Made by a program: the position numbers and the translations under genes | The notes under the pieces: model-generated | Database searches by the model: none | Seen by the model: the letters and a program-made list of their open reading frames with translations, nothing else | What the model was told of the DNA's origin: nothing | Assembly: GCF_017353175.1 (NCBI RefSeq) | Contig: NZ_JAFMYW010000008.1 | Coordinates: 186,001 to 250,000 of the forward strand | Direction: 5' to 3' | DNA: 64,000 bases | Source: Fibrella forsythiae | Lineage (GTDB): Bacteria > Bacteroidota > Bacteroidia > Cytophagales > Spirosomataceae | Shown: piece by piece, positions 1 through 8,535 of the stretch | Numbering within the stretch: the first letter of the stretch is position 1 | Layout of the letters: each line of letters begins with the position of its first letter

Positions 1-1
1 C

Positions 2-874
2 GAGCGCGAACTGCTTCGGCTATGGCAGGGGCTGGGCTATTACTCACGTGCCCGCAACCTGCACCAAACAGCCAAATTCATTGCTAATACGCTGAATGGG
101 CACTTTCCGACTACTTATCACGATCTGCTTGACCTAAAAGGGATAGGTACGTACACAGCGGCGGCAGTAGCTTCTTTTGCGTTTGGTGAACGGGTTCCGG
201 TTGTCGATGGCAACGTGTACCGGGTGCTGGCAAGGGTGTTCGGTATTGAGGAAGATATTACCACAAGCCAGGCAAAAAAGACGTTCGCCGCACTGGCCAT
301 CCGGCTTATGGCGCACGCGATCGATCCGGCAACCTACAACCAGTCGATTATGGAGTTTGGCGCTATCCAATGTACACCGGTTGCGCCCAACTGTCTGTTC
401 TGTCCGTTGCAGCAACAATGCCGTGCTTACCTGACCGGGAGGCAACAACTTTTACCGGTGAAAAAGAAAAAAGCGCCTGTACGGGACCGCTACCTGACCT
501 ATTTCGTCTTCCGAAAGGGCGCTGGAGAGGCCATGCAACTAGCCCTTCGTGAGCGTACGGGGCGGGATGTATGGCAGAATCTGTATGAGTTTTACGGCAC
601 CGAAACCGATGAGCCAGCCTCCGATTGGCGGTCGGTAGACGTACCTGATGAGGTGAACGAATTGGTTATGCAGGGCGTTTTGGTTGGCCCGGCTATTGCT
701 GAACAGCAATTATTGTCGCACCAGCGGATAAGGGCCGTTTTTTACGAAATCAGTATACCGGAAACAAGTAACGTAGTGCTACCTAAAGACTTGAACTGGT
801 ACTTTATGGATCAGGTCAGGCGGTTACCAAAGCCTGTTTTAATAGCCACATTCGTTGAAAAACAGTTTGGATAA
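2..874 (+). CDS. mutY: A/G-specific adenine glycosylase MutY (5' end outside window)
   Basis: Base-excision repair glycosylase that removes adenine mispaired with 8-oxoguanine. The reading frame is open from base 2, so the N-terminus lies upstream. The helix-hairpin-helix (LKGIGTYTAAAVASFAFG) is followed by the catalytic aspartate in VPVVDGNVYRV. A four-cysteine iron-sulfur motif, C-x6-C-x2-C-x5-C, lies at 371-421. The C-terminal third resembles the Nudix-like 8-oxoG recognition domain, though I see few fixed motifs there. ssb follows 71 bases downstream on the same strand; mutY-ssb-gldE is a familiar order in Bacteroidota. Identity is firm. Confidence 0.95.
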   Translation, partial: ERELLRLWQGLGYYSRARNLHQTAKFIANTLNGHFPTTYHDLLDLKGIGTYTAAAVASFAFGERVPVVDGNVYRVLARVFGIEEDITTSQAKKTFAALAIRLMAHAIDPATYNQSIMEFGAIQCTPVAPNCLFCPLQQQCRAYLTGRQQLLPVKKKKAPVRDRYLTYFVFRKGAGEAMQLALRERTGRDVWQNLYEFYGTETDEPASDWRSVDVPDEVNELVMQGVLVGPAIAEQQLLSHQRIRAVFYEISIPETSNVVLPKDLNWYFMDQVRRLPKPVLIATFVEKQFG

Positions 875-897
875 GTCCGTAAGGTTCAGTATCTTTA
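866..897 (+). promoter_or_regulatory. Candidate Bacteroidota promoter for ssb
   Basis: TTTG at 866-869, a 20-base spacer, then TATCTTTA at 890-897, close to the Bacteroidota consensus TTTG-N19/21-TAnnTTTG. It overlaps the end of mutY and would give ssb a leader of about 40 bases. Match by eye only; the last base of the -7 box is A rather than G. Confidence 0.45.
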
Positions 898-945
898 ATA
901 GGTCTAACACCCCTTTTTATAACCAGTTTTAACGCATAGCATAGC

Positions 946-1464
946 ATGGCAAGTTTGAACAAAGTCATTCTGATTGGTAATGTCGGCAACGACCCCGAAG
1001 TGAAATATTTCGACGGCGGCAGTGTAGTGGCCCGCGTGAGTCTGGCTACCAACGAGACCTATACCAACCGGAATAACGAGCGCGTTGAACAAACCGAGTG
1101 GTTTCGGGTCGAGTTCTGGAATGAACAAGCCAAGACAATTGAAAAGTACCTCAAAAAAGGCAATCAATTGTACGTAGAGGGTCGTCTGCGTACCGAAACA
1201 TACACCGATAAAGAAGGTAAAGAGCGGTTCTCGCTGGGCGTTCGTGCCCAAACGTTCCAGTTTATCGGCAGTAACCGGCCAGAAGATGGTGGCCAGTTTG
1301 AGTCGGCCCCGCGTCAGCAGCAGCAGGCGGCACCTGCTCCGGCTCCCCGCCCACAAGCTCAGGCTCAACCTGCTCCACAGGCAGCGCCAGCTCGTCAGGC
1401 CGCGCCTAAGGCAGCCCCAGCCGCATTTGATAATAGTGGCGGCGACGACGATCTGCCTTTCTAA
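946..1464 (+). CDS. ssb: Single-stranded DNA-binding protein
   Basis: Binds single-stranded DNA during replication, recombination and repair. The OB-fold begins right at the start (MASLNKVILIGNVGNDPEV) and spans about residues 1-110, with the expected WFRVEFW segment. A Gln/Ala/Pro-rich disordered linker (about 120-160) leads to an acidic tip ending DDDLPF, the docking peptide for partner proteins. At 172 residues it has the normal length for the family. It stands between mutY and gldE, all on the plus strand. No irregularities. Confidence 0.97.
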   Translation: MASLNKVILIGNVGNDPEVKYFDGGSVVARVSLATNETYTNRNNERVEQTEWFRVEFWNEQAKTIEKYLKKGNQLYVEGRLRTETYTDKEGKERFSLGVRAQTFQFIGSNRPEDGGQFESAPRQQQQAAPAPAPRPQAQAQPAPQAAPARQAAPKAAPAAFDNSGGDDDLPF

Positions 1465-1477
1465 AAATTAGTTTTTT

Positions 1478-1547
1478 GTTTACTACTTTCACTCTTCTGT
1501 TACGGTGCTAATTTGCGTAGCACCGCAGAAGACTGAACGTAGTAAAC
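1478..1547. repeat. Intergenic inverted repeat between ssb and gldE
   Basis: Arms at 1478-1509 and 1519-1547 pair imperfectly around a short loop. The right arm ends ten bases before the gldE start codon. It carries the ACTCTTCTGT/AGAAGACTGAA text of the long inverted-repeat family found at many other junctions in the window, but is more decayed than most copies. Confidence 0.6.
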
Positions 1548-1556
1548 TTCTTCATT

Positions 1557-2894
1557 ATGGATCCAGGCGACCCGTCTTCCACACAGGTGCTTCCGGTTGG
1601 CAACGACTGGAGCACCTATCTTAGTTTTTACGGCCCCTACGTTGCCGTAGTATTTCTGCTGCTGTTTCTGGCCGCGCTAGCCTCTGCAGCCGAAGCCGCT
1701 TTCTTTACGCTTACTCCACAAGACCGGGCTCAATGTCGTGACAGCGACGCTCCGGCTTATCAGCGTATTGCCGCCATCTTGGAACGTCCACGACGCCTGT
1801 TGGCTTCATTGGTTATTCTGAACAACCTGCTGAATATTGCCATTGTGCTCATCGTCACCTATGTGACTTGGATCGTTACGGGCGTTTCGCATGGGTCTGG
1901 CTGGCTATTGGCTGCCATTACGCTGGTCACTACGTTGATCATTGTTGTTTTTGGCGAAATGGTGCCAAAAATATACGCAGCGCAATATGCACTGACCGTA
2001 GCGAATAGTACCCTATGGGTGGCCCGGTCGGCTATGCTCATCTTTACCCCTATCTCAAGCCTGCTGGTCTCGATGAGCAACCAGATCGACAAGCGAATCC
2101 ACCGGCGGGGCTATAAGCTGTCGGCCGAAGAACTGAGCGAGGCTGTTGAACTTACAGGTACGTCGTCGAGCGACGAAGAAAAGGAACTGCTGAAGGGTAT
2201 TGTCAACTTCGGCAACCTCACCGCCCGGCAGGTAATGCGGGCCCGAATGGACATAACGGCTTTTCCCGACGATTTACCTTTCCCCGCTTTACTGGAGCAA
2301 CTTAACGAAGCAGGTTATTCGCGGGTGCCGATTTACAAAGAAACCATCGATCAGATTGAGGGTGTGCTGTATCTCAAAGACCTGCTTCCACACCTTGCCA
2401 ATGACGATTCTTTTTCCTGGGCTTCCCTGATTCGCCCCGTTTTCTTTATTCCTGAGACAAAGAAAGTGGATGACCTCCTCCAGGATTTTCAGCGTAAGCG
2501 CGTACACATGGCCATAGTTGTAGACGAATATGGCGGAACGCGTGGCCTGGTTACGCTGGAAGATATTATTGAAGAAATCTTCGGCGATATCAATGACGAG
2601 TTCGACGAAGAAATTCCCACGGGCTACCGCCGGATAGACGAGAATACCGTCATTTTTGAAGGACGTACCCCGCTTCCCGATGTTTGTCGTGTGCTGGATG
2701 TTGATCCAACTGCTTTCGACGACGTTCGAGGCGACAGTGAATCACTAGGCGGCCTGCTGCTCGAACTATTCAGTAGGCTTCCTAAAACCGGCGATGAAAT
2801 TACCTTCGACGATTTCACCTTCCACGTTCTTGCTGCCGATGATAAGCGCATCAGCGAAGTGCGTGTGACCCAGCAGGATCTGACTGAGAAATAA
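1557..2894 (+). CDS. gldE: GldE-like CNNM/CorC-type membrane protein
   Basis: Hemolysin-like membrane protein of the CNNM (DUF21)-CBS-CorC family, named GldE in Bacteroidota for its link to gliding and type IX secretion. A DUF21 transmembrane domain covers roughly residues 25-190, including the conserved FGEMVPKIYA segment. A CBS pair follows (about 200-330, with VVDEYGGTRGLVTLEDIIEEIFG), then a CorC/HlyC C-terminal domain (about 350-440). Related proteins move or sense Mg2+. In flavobacteria gldE is followed by gldD; here the next gene is a convergent DUF2851 gene and no gldD is present in the window. A true role in gliding is therefore uncertain. Confidence 0.85.
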   Translation: MDPGDPSSTQVLPVGNDWSTYLSFYGPYVAVVFLLLFLAALASAAEAAFFTLTPQDRAQCRDSDAPAYQRIAAILERPRRLLASLVILNNLLNIAIVLIVTYVTWIVTGVSHGSGWLLAAITLVTTLIIVVFGEMVPKIYAAQYALTVANSTLWVARSAMLIFTPISSLLVSMSNQIDKRIHRRGYKLSAEELSEAVELTGTSSSDEEKELLKGIVNFGNLTARQVMRARMDITAFPDDLPFPALLEQLNEAGYSRVPIYKETIDQIEGVLYLKDLLPHLANDDSFSWASLIRPVFFIPETKKVDDLLQDFQRKRVHMAIVVDEYGGTRGLVTLEDIIEEIFGDINDEFDEEIPTGYRRIDENTVIFEGRTPLPDVCRVLDVDPTAFDDVRGDSESLGGLLLELFSRLPKTGDEITFDDFTFHVLAADDKRISEVRVTQQDLTEK

Positions 2895-2964
2895 TTGATA
2901 GTTAGCAGCGAACAGTTCCGGAAACGCTGTGGGGGAATCGCTTTTGCAGCGCAATAATACCCAT

Positions 2965-4269
2965 TCACTGTTTCACCAACGCAATACCAATCTGGCAATT
3001 CAGGCAGCGCTTGGGCGTACAAAACTCATTGTACAACTCAATTGACGCCTGCGAATCGAAGGCGTTACGCACATTAAGTCCAAGGTCGTCCCAAATACGC
3101 GTAATTCGGTTGTCTTCAGCAGGAAGCTGTTCCAGAAGCGATACAGCCCGGTCGAGCAGGTCAGGTACGTCTTTATGCCTGGCGTAAGCAGCCAGCAACG
3201 GGGCAGCCGTATTGACTACCAACCCTTCGGCGGTAGTGCCCCCCAATGACGCTGATACCTTGCTGGCCGCTTTATCAAACCGATAGTGGGTTTGCCAGTA
3301 GGCAGATGGCATCAGTTGCAACGCATTCAGCAGGGCAGCCGCTTCATTGGTACCGATGAACATCGAAAACAAGCTACCATGCTCCTGAATAAGTCGGGCC
3401 AGTTGAGCTAAACGCATGGTTGGAAAACCGGCTGGCCTGAGCTTTCCCCACTTCCAGAGATGGGCAGACAACTGCTTATCGGCAAGACCGTATTTTGTAG
3501 CTAGAAAATGAGATTCGCGCCGGAGAACAACCGTATAGTCATCGTTATGATCGGCCTCATCTGGAATGAGACCGGCCGTACCGAGCAGCAACGCTTCGAG
3601 TTGTAGCAGACTATTCCGGTGTTTTTGTAACGTTTTTAGCGGAACCGTTCGGGCCAACTGCTCCATCAGCTGCGCATTGACTTTCGACCCCAGGTACGTG
3701 GCCATTAACCGATACGCGGTTTCTTCCCAATCCTGCCCGCTGGCTTCATAGATCGCCATAACAACGTCTGCTTTACGTTCAAGTCGCTGCATCAGAGCTG
3801 TATCGAGCATAGCAGTCTGTCTTAACGGCTTCACCATGCGGAACTGTCCAGCGCATGGGATCGCATCCGTACCTGCTGTCAATGCCTGGTACTTTGTGAG
3901 CAACGTACCTGATGTAAGCGGGGCTAATTCAAGGGTGGGCAAGTTCGTACCGTCGGGCCGAGGTACAGGCCGATCATGTTGCCAGACAATGTGCAGAATG
4001 ACGTTGTCATAAGCGTGATCGCCCTGATGGCGATGGATCAGCCAATCAGACGTTTTTACGTGGGCTTCAACCGTACCAACCCATTCTACACCGGCGATAC
4101 GAAGGCGGGCATTCAGGAAGTCGGGACCGGCATTATGGTTTCGAAAACCGGGGTGAAGCACTTCTACGGCTTCACCGTCTGTGGTCGTCAGCGTTCCGGT
4201 AGTTACGTACTGAAACTGCCAGATAAAGTATAAGAATTCTTCGTCAATGGTGGGAGTTACAACGGGCAT
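2965..4269 (-). CDS. DUF2851 family protein
   Basis: A 434-residue protein recognised as DUF2851 from its N-terminal signature (EEFLYFIWQFQYV, then HPGFRNHNAGPDFLNARLRI and VEAHVKTSDWLIHRHQGD). The family is common in Bacteroidota and has no established function; the conserved Asn, Asp, Glu and His residues in this block suggest a nuclease-like or metal-binding fold, which is only an inference. No signal peptide or membrane segment is visible, so it is probably cytoplasmic. The C-terminus carries a CTPKRCLNCQIG cysteine cluster that may bind metal. It converges on gldE with 70 bases between stop codons. Confidence 0.8.
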   Translation of the reverse strand: MPVVTPTIDEEFLYFIWQFQYVTTGTLTTTDGEAVEVLHPGFRNHNAGPDFLNARLRIAGVEWVGTVEAHVKTSDWLIHRHQGDHAYDNVILHIVWQHDRPVPRPDGTNLPTLELAPLTSGTLLTKYQALTAGTDAIPCAGQFRMVKPLRQTAMLDTALMQRLERKADVVMAIYEASGQDWEETAYRLMATYLGSKVNAQLMEQLARTVPLKTLQKHRNSLLQLEALLLGTAGLIPDEADHNDDYTVVLRRESHFLATKYGLADKQLSAHLWKWGKLRPAGFPTMRLAQLARLIQEHGSLFSMFIGTNEAAALLNALQLMPSAYWQTHYRFDKAASKVSASLGGTTAEGLVVNTAAPLLAAYARHKDVPDLLDRAVSLLEQLPAEDNRITRIWDDLGLNVRNAFDSQASIELYNEFCTPKRCLNCQIGIALVKQ

Positions 4270-4338
4270 AGATCAACGTAAGCTGGCAGCAAGTAGTCAA
4301 TTACCAGAAAGAACGTTGAGGAAATACTGGGTGATTGG

Positions 4339-4426
4339 TTGAGTAGTTGATCGGGGAATTGCTTTGATAGGAGCAAATTGCCTGCAAGAGCAGAGCAATC
4401 AACCAATTTCCCGATCAACTAATTAA
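4339..4426. repeat. Intergenic inverted repeat before glycogen synthase stop
   Basis: Imperfect inverted repeat with arms near 4339-4366 and 4391-4426, sharing TAGTTGATCGGG/CCCGATCAACTA. It ends on the base before the stop codon of the leftward glycogen synthase gene, so it would form a hairpin at the mRNA 3' end. Same architecture as the other long junction repeats, different arm sequence. Confidence 0.6.
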
Positions 4427-6286
4427 CTAAGCAGGTTTCCAGCGCTTCAATGACAGATCGTGGGCCGTATCGTAATAGGAACGGAGGTTTGTCCAGTCGA
4501 ATACGTCGGAGATACTTTCAACACGGTTCCGTTGCTGAATCCGGTCGCGCATGCTCATACGCACGAATCGGAAAAGGATATCGGCCAATTGGTCGGCGGC
4601 TTCGTTGAAGTTCTGGGTACGTCGGTTCACCACGTAAATGCCCCGATTCTCGTAGTCGCGCATGATCTGCATGATAAAATCACCAAAGCCAGACTGATCG
4701 CTCGTCACAGTGGGAATACCCCGTACTACGCATTCAAGCGGCGTGTAGCCCCAGGGCTCATAATAGCTCGGAAATACGCCCAGATGACAACCCCGTACGA
4801 ACTGGCTGTAATCCAGGCCGAATAATGGGTTGGTCGACGCAATGAAGTCGGGATGATACACGATTTTGACGCGGTCATACTCGTTATTGACGAGGTTGGC
4901 CTGACGGATAAAGCGCGTCATATCGTCTTCCTGGAGCAGATCGTGGGTAACAAAGCGCGGTAACTGTTTTGTCTTCCAGCTTTGAATTGTCCGCCGAAGC
5001 CGAAGCCGCCAATATTCGTCGACAAATGTGTTCAAATCAGGCAGATTAGTGCTTTTGCCGGAGGCAGAGGCCAGGAACAACCGTTCGCCCACCTGCTTTT
5101 CAATCGCCTGGCTCGTCTCGCGTATTTCGTCAAGCAACGCCCGCGTATGCAGCACTTCCGGATTGATGGAACGATACGGCTGCTTGGTCACCATGAACAT
5201 CACCACGGTCGTATCCATGTTGGCTTCACGCATGCGCCAGTTCAGTCGGGCAAGGGCTTCCAGCGTCAGATCATAGCCTTTGTTGGTAAATTCGAACCGG
5301 CCCGAGGTGAAGAAGTATAAAGTTTTGTCGAGATCGAACGAATAGTTCTGAAAGAAGTGACCCATCACAAATTCGTGAATGCGCTCTTTGAACTTCACGT
5401 GCAGGTTCTGGAATTCATGAGCCGCCGCAAAGCGTGTCACGTTGAGGCCGTTGGGCAATACCAGATCAGGATTTCGGCCCAGGAACACTTCGCATTCCCG
5501 CGCGGTAACATCGCTGACGGTGGTGAACACATGGCTTTGCAACGCGGCCAGTCGTTCAACGGTAGCCTGTGCTTCAATACCGTAGTGCCGGGCTTCTTTC
5601 TTCCAGTCGAAGGTGCTGAGGCGGGCGTAGAACCCTTCTTCATTCTGAGCCAGATACCGCCCCAACATGGTAGCGTGGGTGGTAAAGGTGGTAGCTACCC
5701 GTACATTCTCACGGCGAAGGTCGGGCAAGCCGGAGGCAGCCATCCATTCATGAAAATGCGCGGCTAAGTCGATCCGGCGAGCGTGGTCATCGGCCAGGAG
5801 CTTGATGAATACCCGCACCATTTCGCCAAAGGCCAGCGTCTGATCGACCAGTTCTTCAACGCCTAAGGTTGGCAACTGATAGCGTTCCCAAAGCCCGCCT
5901 TTCAGCGCGTCGAGGTTGCCCATCAGGCTTTGAAAGTTGAACAGCACTACGCGCGGCCGACCAGTTACCAGCCAATAGCCGTATTCAACGTCGTAGCCCA
6001 TCTGACGCATTTTCCGGACTGTCTGCCCAATTTCGGTTTCATCGGGTTCAGTAATCGGTTCATATTCAGCAGCAGCTTTCTGCGCGAAGTAGGGTCCAAG
6101 TAAGACGTAGTTGTCGTCCCACTTTTCGACCATCGCAGGTACCTTCGACCGGATGACGGTGTAGATACCGCCGACCTGATTACAGACTTCCCAGGCGATT
6201 TCAAGCAGTAGCTTGCGTTTTGTCGTTGAGCCTAATCGTTCCACGGCGGGTAAGGATTGTGTGGTTTTGTCAGAAATTAAAAACAC
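4427..6286 (-). CDS. Glycogen synthase, GT3 (eukaryotic GYS-like) family
   Basis: Predicted to extend alpha-1,4-glucan chains from a nucleotide-sugar. The N-terminal block LEIAWEVCNQVGGIYTVIRSK with LGPYF downstream is the GT3 (yeast/animal glycogen synthase) signature rather than bacterial GlgA (GT5). The C-terminal nucleotide-binding half contains CHLGVFPSYYEPWGYTPLEC, the E-x7-E retaining-glycosyltransferase motif. At 619 residues it is shorter than the animal enzymes and lacks obvious N- and C-terminal phosphorylation extensions. It stands alone; no branching or debranching gene is nearby. The start was chosen because the conserved fold begins about residue 27 and no better start lies downstream. 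Sugar donor (UDP- or ADP-glucose) cannot be told from sequence. Confidence 0.88.
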   Translation of the reverse strand: MFLISDKTTQSLPAVERLGSTTKRKLLLEIAWEVCNQVGGIYTVIRSKVPAMVEKWDDNYVLLGPYFAQKAAAEYEPITEPDETEIGQTVRKMRQMGYDVEYGYWLVTGRPRVVLFNFQSLMGNLDALKGGLWERYQLPTLGVEELVDQTLAFGEMVRVFIKLLADDHARRIDLAAHFHEWMAASGLPDLRRENVRVATTFTTHATMLGRYLAQNEEGFYARLSTFDWKKEARHYGIEAQATVERLAALQSHVFTTVSDVTARECEVFLGRNPDLVLPNGLNVTRFAAAHEFQNLHVKFKERIHEFVMGHFFQNYSFDLDKTLYFFTSGRFEFTNKGYDLTLEALARLNWRMREANMDTTVVMFMVTKQPYRSINPEVLHTRALLDEIRETSQAIEKQVGERLFLASASGKSTNLPDLNTFVDEYWRLRLRRTIQSWKTKQLPRFVTHDLLQEDDMTRFIRQANLVNNEYDRVKIVYHPDFIASTNPLFGLDYSQFVRGCHLGVFPSYYEPWGYTPLECVVRGIPTVTSDQSGFGDFIMQIMRDYENRGIYVVNRRTQNFNEAADQLADILFRFVRMSMRDRIQQRNRVESISDVFDWTNLRSYYDTAHDLSLKRWKPA

Positions 6287-6423
6287 CGCTAAGTAAGCGG
6301 TTTACGGGTATGAAAATCGGTCTCACTATAAGATTTACTGTAAACTGGCTAACTTACCCCCGTTGGCTGACGTATTTATCGACAGGTAACGCATTCTGTT
6401 AGACCGCTTAGGTCGATTATAGC

Positions 6424-7269
6424 ATGACAAAACATATTTTATTAATGGATGGCCCCGACGGGCCGGGCCTTATTTACCACGTCACGAGCGTATTGTTTCG
6501 TCATGGGCTCAATATTATTCGAAATGATGAATACGTAAGCCCCGACGGACGTTTTTTTATGCGTACCGAATTCGAAGCGGGTAATACGGTAGACACGCCT
6601 GACGGGCAGCTAGTTCTGGATGAACTTAGGCACATAGTACCACCTGATGTTACACTTCGGCTTAGTCCTAAAGCCAAAAAAAACATTGTGGTGTTCGTAA
6701 CAAAAGAACACCATTGTTTGGGCGAATTACTGATCCGGTACGGGTTCGATGAGTTAGACGCCAACATCCTGGCCGTTGTCAGCAACTACACGACCCTGCA
6801 ACCGCTGGTCAGTAAGTTTGGGATTCCCTTCCACTACATTGCACACGAGAATAAAACGCGCGAGGAGCATGAAGATGCCATTCTTCGCACCCTAAGCATT
6901 TACCAGCCCGACTACCTGGTGCTGGCCAAATACATGCGCGTGCTAACACCCGGGTTTGTGAGCCACTACAATAACCGGATCGTCAATATTCACCATTCCT
7001 TTCTGCCTGCCTTTGTAGGCGCCAGTCCGTACCGGCAGGCGTATGAGCGGGGAGTCAAGATCATTGGCGCCACGGCCCACTTCGTGAATAATGACCTCGA
7101 CGAAGGGCCAATCATTGCCCAGAACGTACAGGAAGTAGATCACCGCCACACGGCCTCAGACATGAGCACGATGGGCCGCGATGTTGAGAAGATCGTCTTA
7201 TCGCAGGCGCTCAAGCTCGTCTTCAACGACCGGGTTTTCATTCATCAAAACCGGACAATCATTCTATAA
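6424..7269 (+). CDS. purU: Formyltetrahydrofolate deformylase
   Basis: Hydrolyses 10-formyl-tetrahydrofolate to formate and tetrahydrofolate, balancing the one-carbon pool and supplying formate for purine synthesis. An N-terminal ACT regulatory domain (about residues 1-80, beginning HILLMDGPDGPGLIYHVTSV) precedes a formyltransferase-fold catalytic domain with NIHHSFLPAFVGASPYRQAY and the catalytic Asp in DLDEGPII. Length 281 is typical. It is divergent from glycogen synthase across a 137-base gap and is followed by a junction repeat and a YraN-like gene. Confidence 0.95.
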   Translation: MTKHILLMDGPDGPGLIYHVTSVLFRHGLNIIRNDEYVSPDGRFFMRTEFEAGNTVDTPDGQLVLDELRHIVPPDVTLRLSPKAKKNIVVFVTKEHHCLGELLIRYGFDELDANILAVVSNYTTLQPLVSKFGIPFHYIAHENKTREEHEDAILRTLSIYQPDYLVLAKYMRVLTPGFVSHYNNRIVNIHHSFLPAFVGASPYRQAYERGVKIIGATAHFVNNDLDEGPIIAQNVQEVDHRHTASDMSTMGRDVEKIVLSQALKLVFNDRVFIHQNRTIIL

Positions 7270-7276
7270 AAGTTCT

Positions 7277-7350
7277 CAGTCTTCCGTCCTCTGTTGCGCT
7301 GCTTGGGTACGTTATCGTCGCATAGCAGCGCAACAGAGGACGGAAGACTG
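7277..7350. repeat. Perfect 26-bp inverted repeat between purU and yraN
   Basis: Arms 7277-7302 and 7325-7350 are perfect reverse complements with a 22-base loop. The inner core is CTGTTGCGCTGC/GCAGCGCAACAG and the outer arm reads CAGTCTTCCGTCCT. The loop contains GGGTACGTTATC, a close match to the AGGTACGTT motif that is over-represented across the window. The right arm ends 20 bases before the YraN start. Confidence 0.9.
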
Positions 7351-7370
7351 AAGACAGAGGACTGAAATTT

Positions 7371-7727
7371 ATGGCGCAACATAACGATACCGGTAAACAG
7401 GGCGAGGCGGCGGCTATGCAGTATTTACAGGAGAAGGGTTACCAGATTCTGGAAACAAACTACCGGTATCAGCATGCGGAGATTGACCTGGTTGTGCAGA
7501 AAGACAAGATGCTCGTCTTTGTAGAAGTAAAAACCCGCTCTAATCTAAGCTTCGGTGAGCCGGAGACTTTTGTCACGTTTACGAAAGCTAACCTGGTGAT
7601 GCGCGCCGCCGATCATTACATCTACGCCCGCGACTGGCATCACGATATTCGCTTCGATATAGTGGCCGTAAGCATCACGCCCCGTGGCGAAGTCAAGATC
7701 AAGCACATTGAGGATGCGTTCTGCTGA
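7371..7727 (+). CDS. YraN family (UPF0102) putative endonuclease
   Basis: A 118-residue protein with the UPF0102/YraN pattern: GKQGEAAAMQYLQEKGYQIL at the N-terminus, then AEIDLVVQKDKMLVFVEVKTRS. The Asp of EIDLV and the E-V-K triad match the PD-(D/E)xK nuclease core, so it may cut branched or Holliday-type DNA, as proposed for the family; experimental support is thin. Cytoplasmic, single domain, normal length. It follows purU on the same strand but is separated from it by a long inverted repeat, so co-transcription is unclear. Confidence 0.88.
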   Translation: MAQHNDTGKQGEAAAMQYLQEKGYQILETNYRYQHAEIDLVVQKDKMLVFVEVKTRSNLSFGEPETFVTFTKANLVMRAADHYIYARDWHHDIRFDIVAVSITPRGEVKIKHIEDAFC

Positions 7728-7766
7728 AATTGGCTATACACAGAGAACCGGAGGGTTAGCAGAGAA

Positions 7767-7879
7767 CACAGAGAGATTAATAAAGAAGTCATTTAGACTT
7801 TCTAAATAGTAAAATTTTGTCATCCCGACAATGGAGAGATGACAAAACGCACTGCCTGAATGACTTCTCTGTGTTTAAT
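7767..7879. repeat. Nested inverted repeat between yraN and rdgB
   Basis: An outer arm at about 7767-7793 (…AAGAAGTCATT) pairs with 7859-7879 (AATGACTTCT…). Nested inside, TTTTGTCATC at 7815-7824 pairs perfectly with GATGACAAAA at 7838-7847. It lies between the convergent yraN and rdgB stop codons, where a bidirectional terminator would be expected. Confidence 0.6.
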
Positions 7880-7886
7880 CCCCCTT

Positions 7887-8477
7887 TTACACGCCTCTCA
7901 AATACGCCACCAGCCCTTCCAGCGCTCTGGCCCGGTGACTGATTTTGTTTTTCTCGGATAAGGGCAATTCACCAAACGTCTGTGTGTAGCCATCTGGCAT
8001 AAACAGCGGGTCGTAGCCGAAGCCGCCTTCACCGCGTGGAGCAGTCAGGATGGTACCAGCCACGATGCCCTCGAACTGCTGCTCCACTACCTCGCCCGAA
8101 TCGGTGCGGTACACCAGCGTGAATACCGACCGAAATTGTGCACGGCGGTTGGGCTCTCCATCCAGGTTTTTCAGTAGCAGCGCCTTGTTACGCTCATTAT
8201 CGCGGGGTTCGCCGGCATAATAGGCCGAATCGACGCCGGGTTCACCATTGAGGGCATCTACTTCAAGGCCCGTGTCATCGGCAAAACAGGCAACATCGAA
8301 ATGATCGAATACGTACCTGGCCTTCTGATGCGAGTTGCCGGGAATAGTCCCCGTCGTTTCGGGGAGTTCATCGGCGCAGCCAATTTCACGCAGCGTACGT
8401 AGTGGAAAGGCATTGCCCAGCGCAGCGGCGACTTCCTCGAGTTTATGGGCGTTGTTGGTGGCGAAGCAGAGTTCCAT
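7887..8477 (-). CDS. rdgB: Non-canonical purine NTP pyrophosphatase (RdgB/HAM1)
   Basis: Hydrolyses dITP, ITP and XTP to monophosphates and so keeps deaminated purines out of nucleic acids. The protein opens with the family signature MELCFATNNAHKLEEV, carries the central FADDTGLEVDALNGEPGVDSAYYAG block, and ends with EKNKISHRARAL, the usual C-terminal substrate loop. I place the start at the second of two nearby ATGs (8477) because the conserved beta-strand begins directly there; this gives 196 residues, normal for the family. A perfect-palindrome terminator lies 9 bases upstream and separates it from the FKBP gene behind it. Confidence 0.95.
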   Translation of the reverse strand: MELCFATNNAHKLEEVAAALGNAFPLRTLREIGCADELPETTGTIPGNSHQKARYVFDHFDVACFADDTGLEVDALNGEPGVDSAYYAGEPRDNERNKALLLKNLDGEPNRRAQFRSVFTLVYRTDSGEVVEQQFEGIVAGTILTAPRGEGGFGYDPLFMPDGYTQTFGELPLSEKNKISHRARALEGLVAYLRGV

Positions 8478-8486
8478 AAGCAAAAA

Positions 8487-8514
8487 AAGCCGTCAGGTAC
8501 GTACCTGACGGCTT
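8487..8514 (-). terminator. Perfect 28-bp palindromic terminator built on an inverted GTACGTAC motif pair
   Basis: Positions 8487-8514 form a perfect palindrome whose centre is CAGGTACGTACCTG, two overlapping copies of the window-wide motif in opposite orientation. On the minus strand it is followed by seven Ts (A-run at 8482-8488), giving an intrinsic terminator 22 bases after the stop codon of the leftward FKBP lipoprotein gene. It stands 9 bases before the rdgB start. Confidence 0.85.
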
Positions 8515-8535
8515 CACAAAAATAAGGTAAGCGGG

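Noticed and set aside
6285-6301. ACCGCT-AAGT-AGCGGT hairpin at the glycogen synthase 5' end
   Set aside because: A six-base stem within the 5' coding boundary; too short and no T-run, so not called a terminator or attenuator.
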